From: Pandoraea eparura
GTDB taxonomy: Bacteria; Pseudomonadota; Gammaproteobacteria; Burkholderiales; Burkholderiaceae
Length of the DNA stretch: 64,000 bases
Assembly (NCBI RefSeq): GCF_902459725.1
Contig: NZ_CABPSH010000001.1
Location: 620,001-684,000 of the forward strand
Direction: 5' to 3'
In this document: positions 62,889 through 64,000 of the stretch, one piece after another
How the letters are laid out: each line of letters opens with the position of its first letter
Numbering within the stretch: the first letter of the stretch is position 1
The notes under the pieces: generated by a model
Database searches by the model: none
What the model saw: the letters and a program-made list of their open reading frames with translations, nothing else
Told to the model about the DNA's origin: nothing
Made by a program: the position numbers and the translations under genes

Positions 62889-63968
62889 ATGCGTGACATC
62901 TATGCCATCGGCGACCTGCAAGGTTGCCAGACGTCGTTTGAACAACTGCTCGCGCGCCTGCCGCAGGACGCGGATCTCTGGCTGGCCGGCGATCTCGTCA
63001 ATCGCGGCCCCCGCTCGCTCGATACGTTGCGTCAGGTCATCGCGCTGGGCGATCGCGTCACGGCCGTGCTCGGCAATCACGATCTTCATCTGCTGGCCGT
63101 GGCCGCCGGTGTGCGCCAGGCCCACGGCAGCGACACACTCGACGATATTCTCAACGCCCCCGACCGCGATGCGCTCATCGACTGGGTTCGCCATCGCCCG
63201 CTCGCACACTTCGCGCATGGGCACCTGATGGTGCATGCCGGTGTGCTGCCGCAATGGGACGCCGCGCAAGTCGTCACGCTCGCGCGCGACGTGGAGCAGC
63301 AATTGCGTGGCCCGGCGTGGAAGGTGTTCCTCTCGCGGATGTTCGGCAATCAGCCGGATCGATGGCACGACGACCTGAGCGACGAAGACCGCCAGCGTCT
63401 CACGATCAACGCGCTGACGCGTATGCGCTTTTGCACGGCGGACGGACGCATCGACTTCAAAATCAAGGAAGGCGCCAACGCGGCCACGGACGAGTTGAAG
63501 CCCTGGTTCGACACGCCCGGGCGTCGCACGGCCGGCGTCACGGTGGCGTTCGGTCACTGGTCCGCGCTGGGACTGGTCATGCGCGACAATCTGCTCGCGC
63601 TCGATACGGGTTGTGTCTGGGGCGGGCAATTGACGGCGGTGAAGCTCGCCATTTCGCCCGCGGCGCGCGAGCTGATCCAGGTCGACTGCCCCCAGATTCG
63701 CGATCCGTTTGCCTTCGCGGACGACAAGACAAGCAACAAGGTCAAGAAGACCCGCGAGGCCGATGACGCGCCCAAGGCCGCGAAAGCAGCTAAATCCGAG
63801 AAGGCGGAGAAGGCCGTGAAGACCGTGAAGGTCGATAGGGTTGGCAAAGTCGCCGCCCGCAAGCTCGGAAAAATCAGAAAGGTTGAGAAGACCGGGACAT
63901 CGGCGAAAGCGCGCAAGGTCGAGAAGCGCGAACGCGCCGAGAAAGGGGCGAAGCGCAAAGGCAATTGA
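62889..63968 (+). CDS. apaH: Symmetrical bis(5'-nucleosyl)-tetraphosphatase with lysine-rich C-terminal tail
   Basis: The protein has 359 residues; about 1-280 are ApaH: AIGDLQGCQTSFEQLL, WLAGDLVNRGPRSLDTLRQV, AVLGNHDLHLLAVAAG, HAGVLPQWDA and FGHWSALGLV with the metal-binding phosphoesterase residues. It hydrolyses Ap4A to two ADP. The remaining 75-80 residues are rich in Lys and Ala (KAAKAAKSEKAEKAVKTVKV, then more such blocks to the stop), resembling histone H1-like tails; the usual family length is near 280. The tail might bind nucleic acid or polyphosphate. The start at 62889 begins directly with the family motif. Confidence 0.93.
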   Translation: MRDIYAIGDLQGCQTSFEQLLARLPQDADLWLAGDLVNRGPRSLDTLRQVIALGDRVTAVLGNHDLHLLAVAAGVRQAHGSDTLDDILNAPDRDALIDWVRHRPLAHFAHGHLMVHAGVLPQWDAAQVVTLARDVEQQLRGPAWKVFLSRMFGNQPDRWHDDLSDEDRQRLTINALTRMRFCTADGRIDFKIKEGANAATDELKPWFDTPGRRTAGVTVAFGHWSALGLVMRDNLLALDTGCVWGGQLTAVKLAISPAARELIQVDCPQIRDPFAFADDKTSNKVKKTREADDAPKAAKAAKSEKAEKAVKTVKVDRVGKVAARKLGKIRKVEKTGTSAKARKVEKRERAEKGAKRKGN

Positions 63969-64000
63969 TCCCGTGGGGGTTTCGTCATACGGGCCATCAC

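Overview
The window is about 64 kb of GC-rich DNA from a betaproteobacterium of the order Burkholderiales. The gene families and the order of the lipopolysaccharide genes (waaA, Kdo hydroxylase, waaC, phosphomannomutase), together with the DUF3348/DUF802/OmpA/DUF2894 operon, fit Pandoraea or Burkholderia best. The assignment rests on family recognition only; no search was run.

Layout. (1) 1-5363, host backbone: a LysR regulator cut by the window edge, a divergent flavodoxin-fold NAD(P)H oxidoreductase, a small unknown protein, a globin-GAF-EAL cyclic-di-GMP protein and a YbeM-type amidase. (2) 5364-39742, a genomic island. It starts at a tRNA-Gly(CCC) gene followed by a dead, truncated P4-type integrase. 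It ends at an exact 13-base copy of the tRNA 3' end (39730-39742), next to a terminator that probably once served the tRNA. (3) 39743-64000, backbone: a secreted GH114-like protein, the DUF3348/DUF802/MotB-like/DUF2894 operon, trmB, uppP, an SDR/TetR pair, an isoaspartyl methyltransferase-like gene, a rhodanese, LPS genes, an O-antigen-type cluster (flippase, three glycosyltransferases, a WecA/WbpL-like transferase) and apaH.

The island is a catabolic package for amines or amino acids. It holds three Lrp/AsnC regulators (two nearly identical), a class III transaminase with a succinate-semialdehyde-type dehydrogenase, and a HAD/kinase/phospholyase-type operon. A run of leftward genes of about 16 kb (31435 to 15455) encodes an aldehyde dehydrogenase, a HAD hydrolase, a flavin amine oxidase, a peptide/opine ABC importer, an HcnABC/opine-oxidase-like flavo-iron-sulfur dehydrogenase, a bicupin, a 2-hydroxyacid reductase, an ornithine-cyclodeaminase-like reductase and a threonine-dehydratase-like enzyme. 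Two tandem acetyltransferases, acetyl-CoA synthetase and a chemoreceptor complete it. Uptake, oxidation or deamination, aldehyde oxidation and acetate activation form a plausible chain, but the substrate cannot be read from sequence.

The island also carries many gene ghosts (integrase, DUF4198, 2-hydroxyacid dehydrogenase, threonine dehydratase, IS3 transposase, tartrate dehydrogenase joined to an AstE/AspA-type deacylase), so it has been assembled and trimmed repeatedly. A sequence element of about 48 bases recurs five times inside it, mostly upstream of catabolic genes, and is a good candidate operator for the Lrp-type regulators. The most interesting backbone locus is 40979-46058: a MotA/ExbB-like membrane protein with a very long repeat-built tail, paired with a MotB-like OmpA protein. 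It looks like an ion-driven motor of the ZorAB type with unfamiliar partners.
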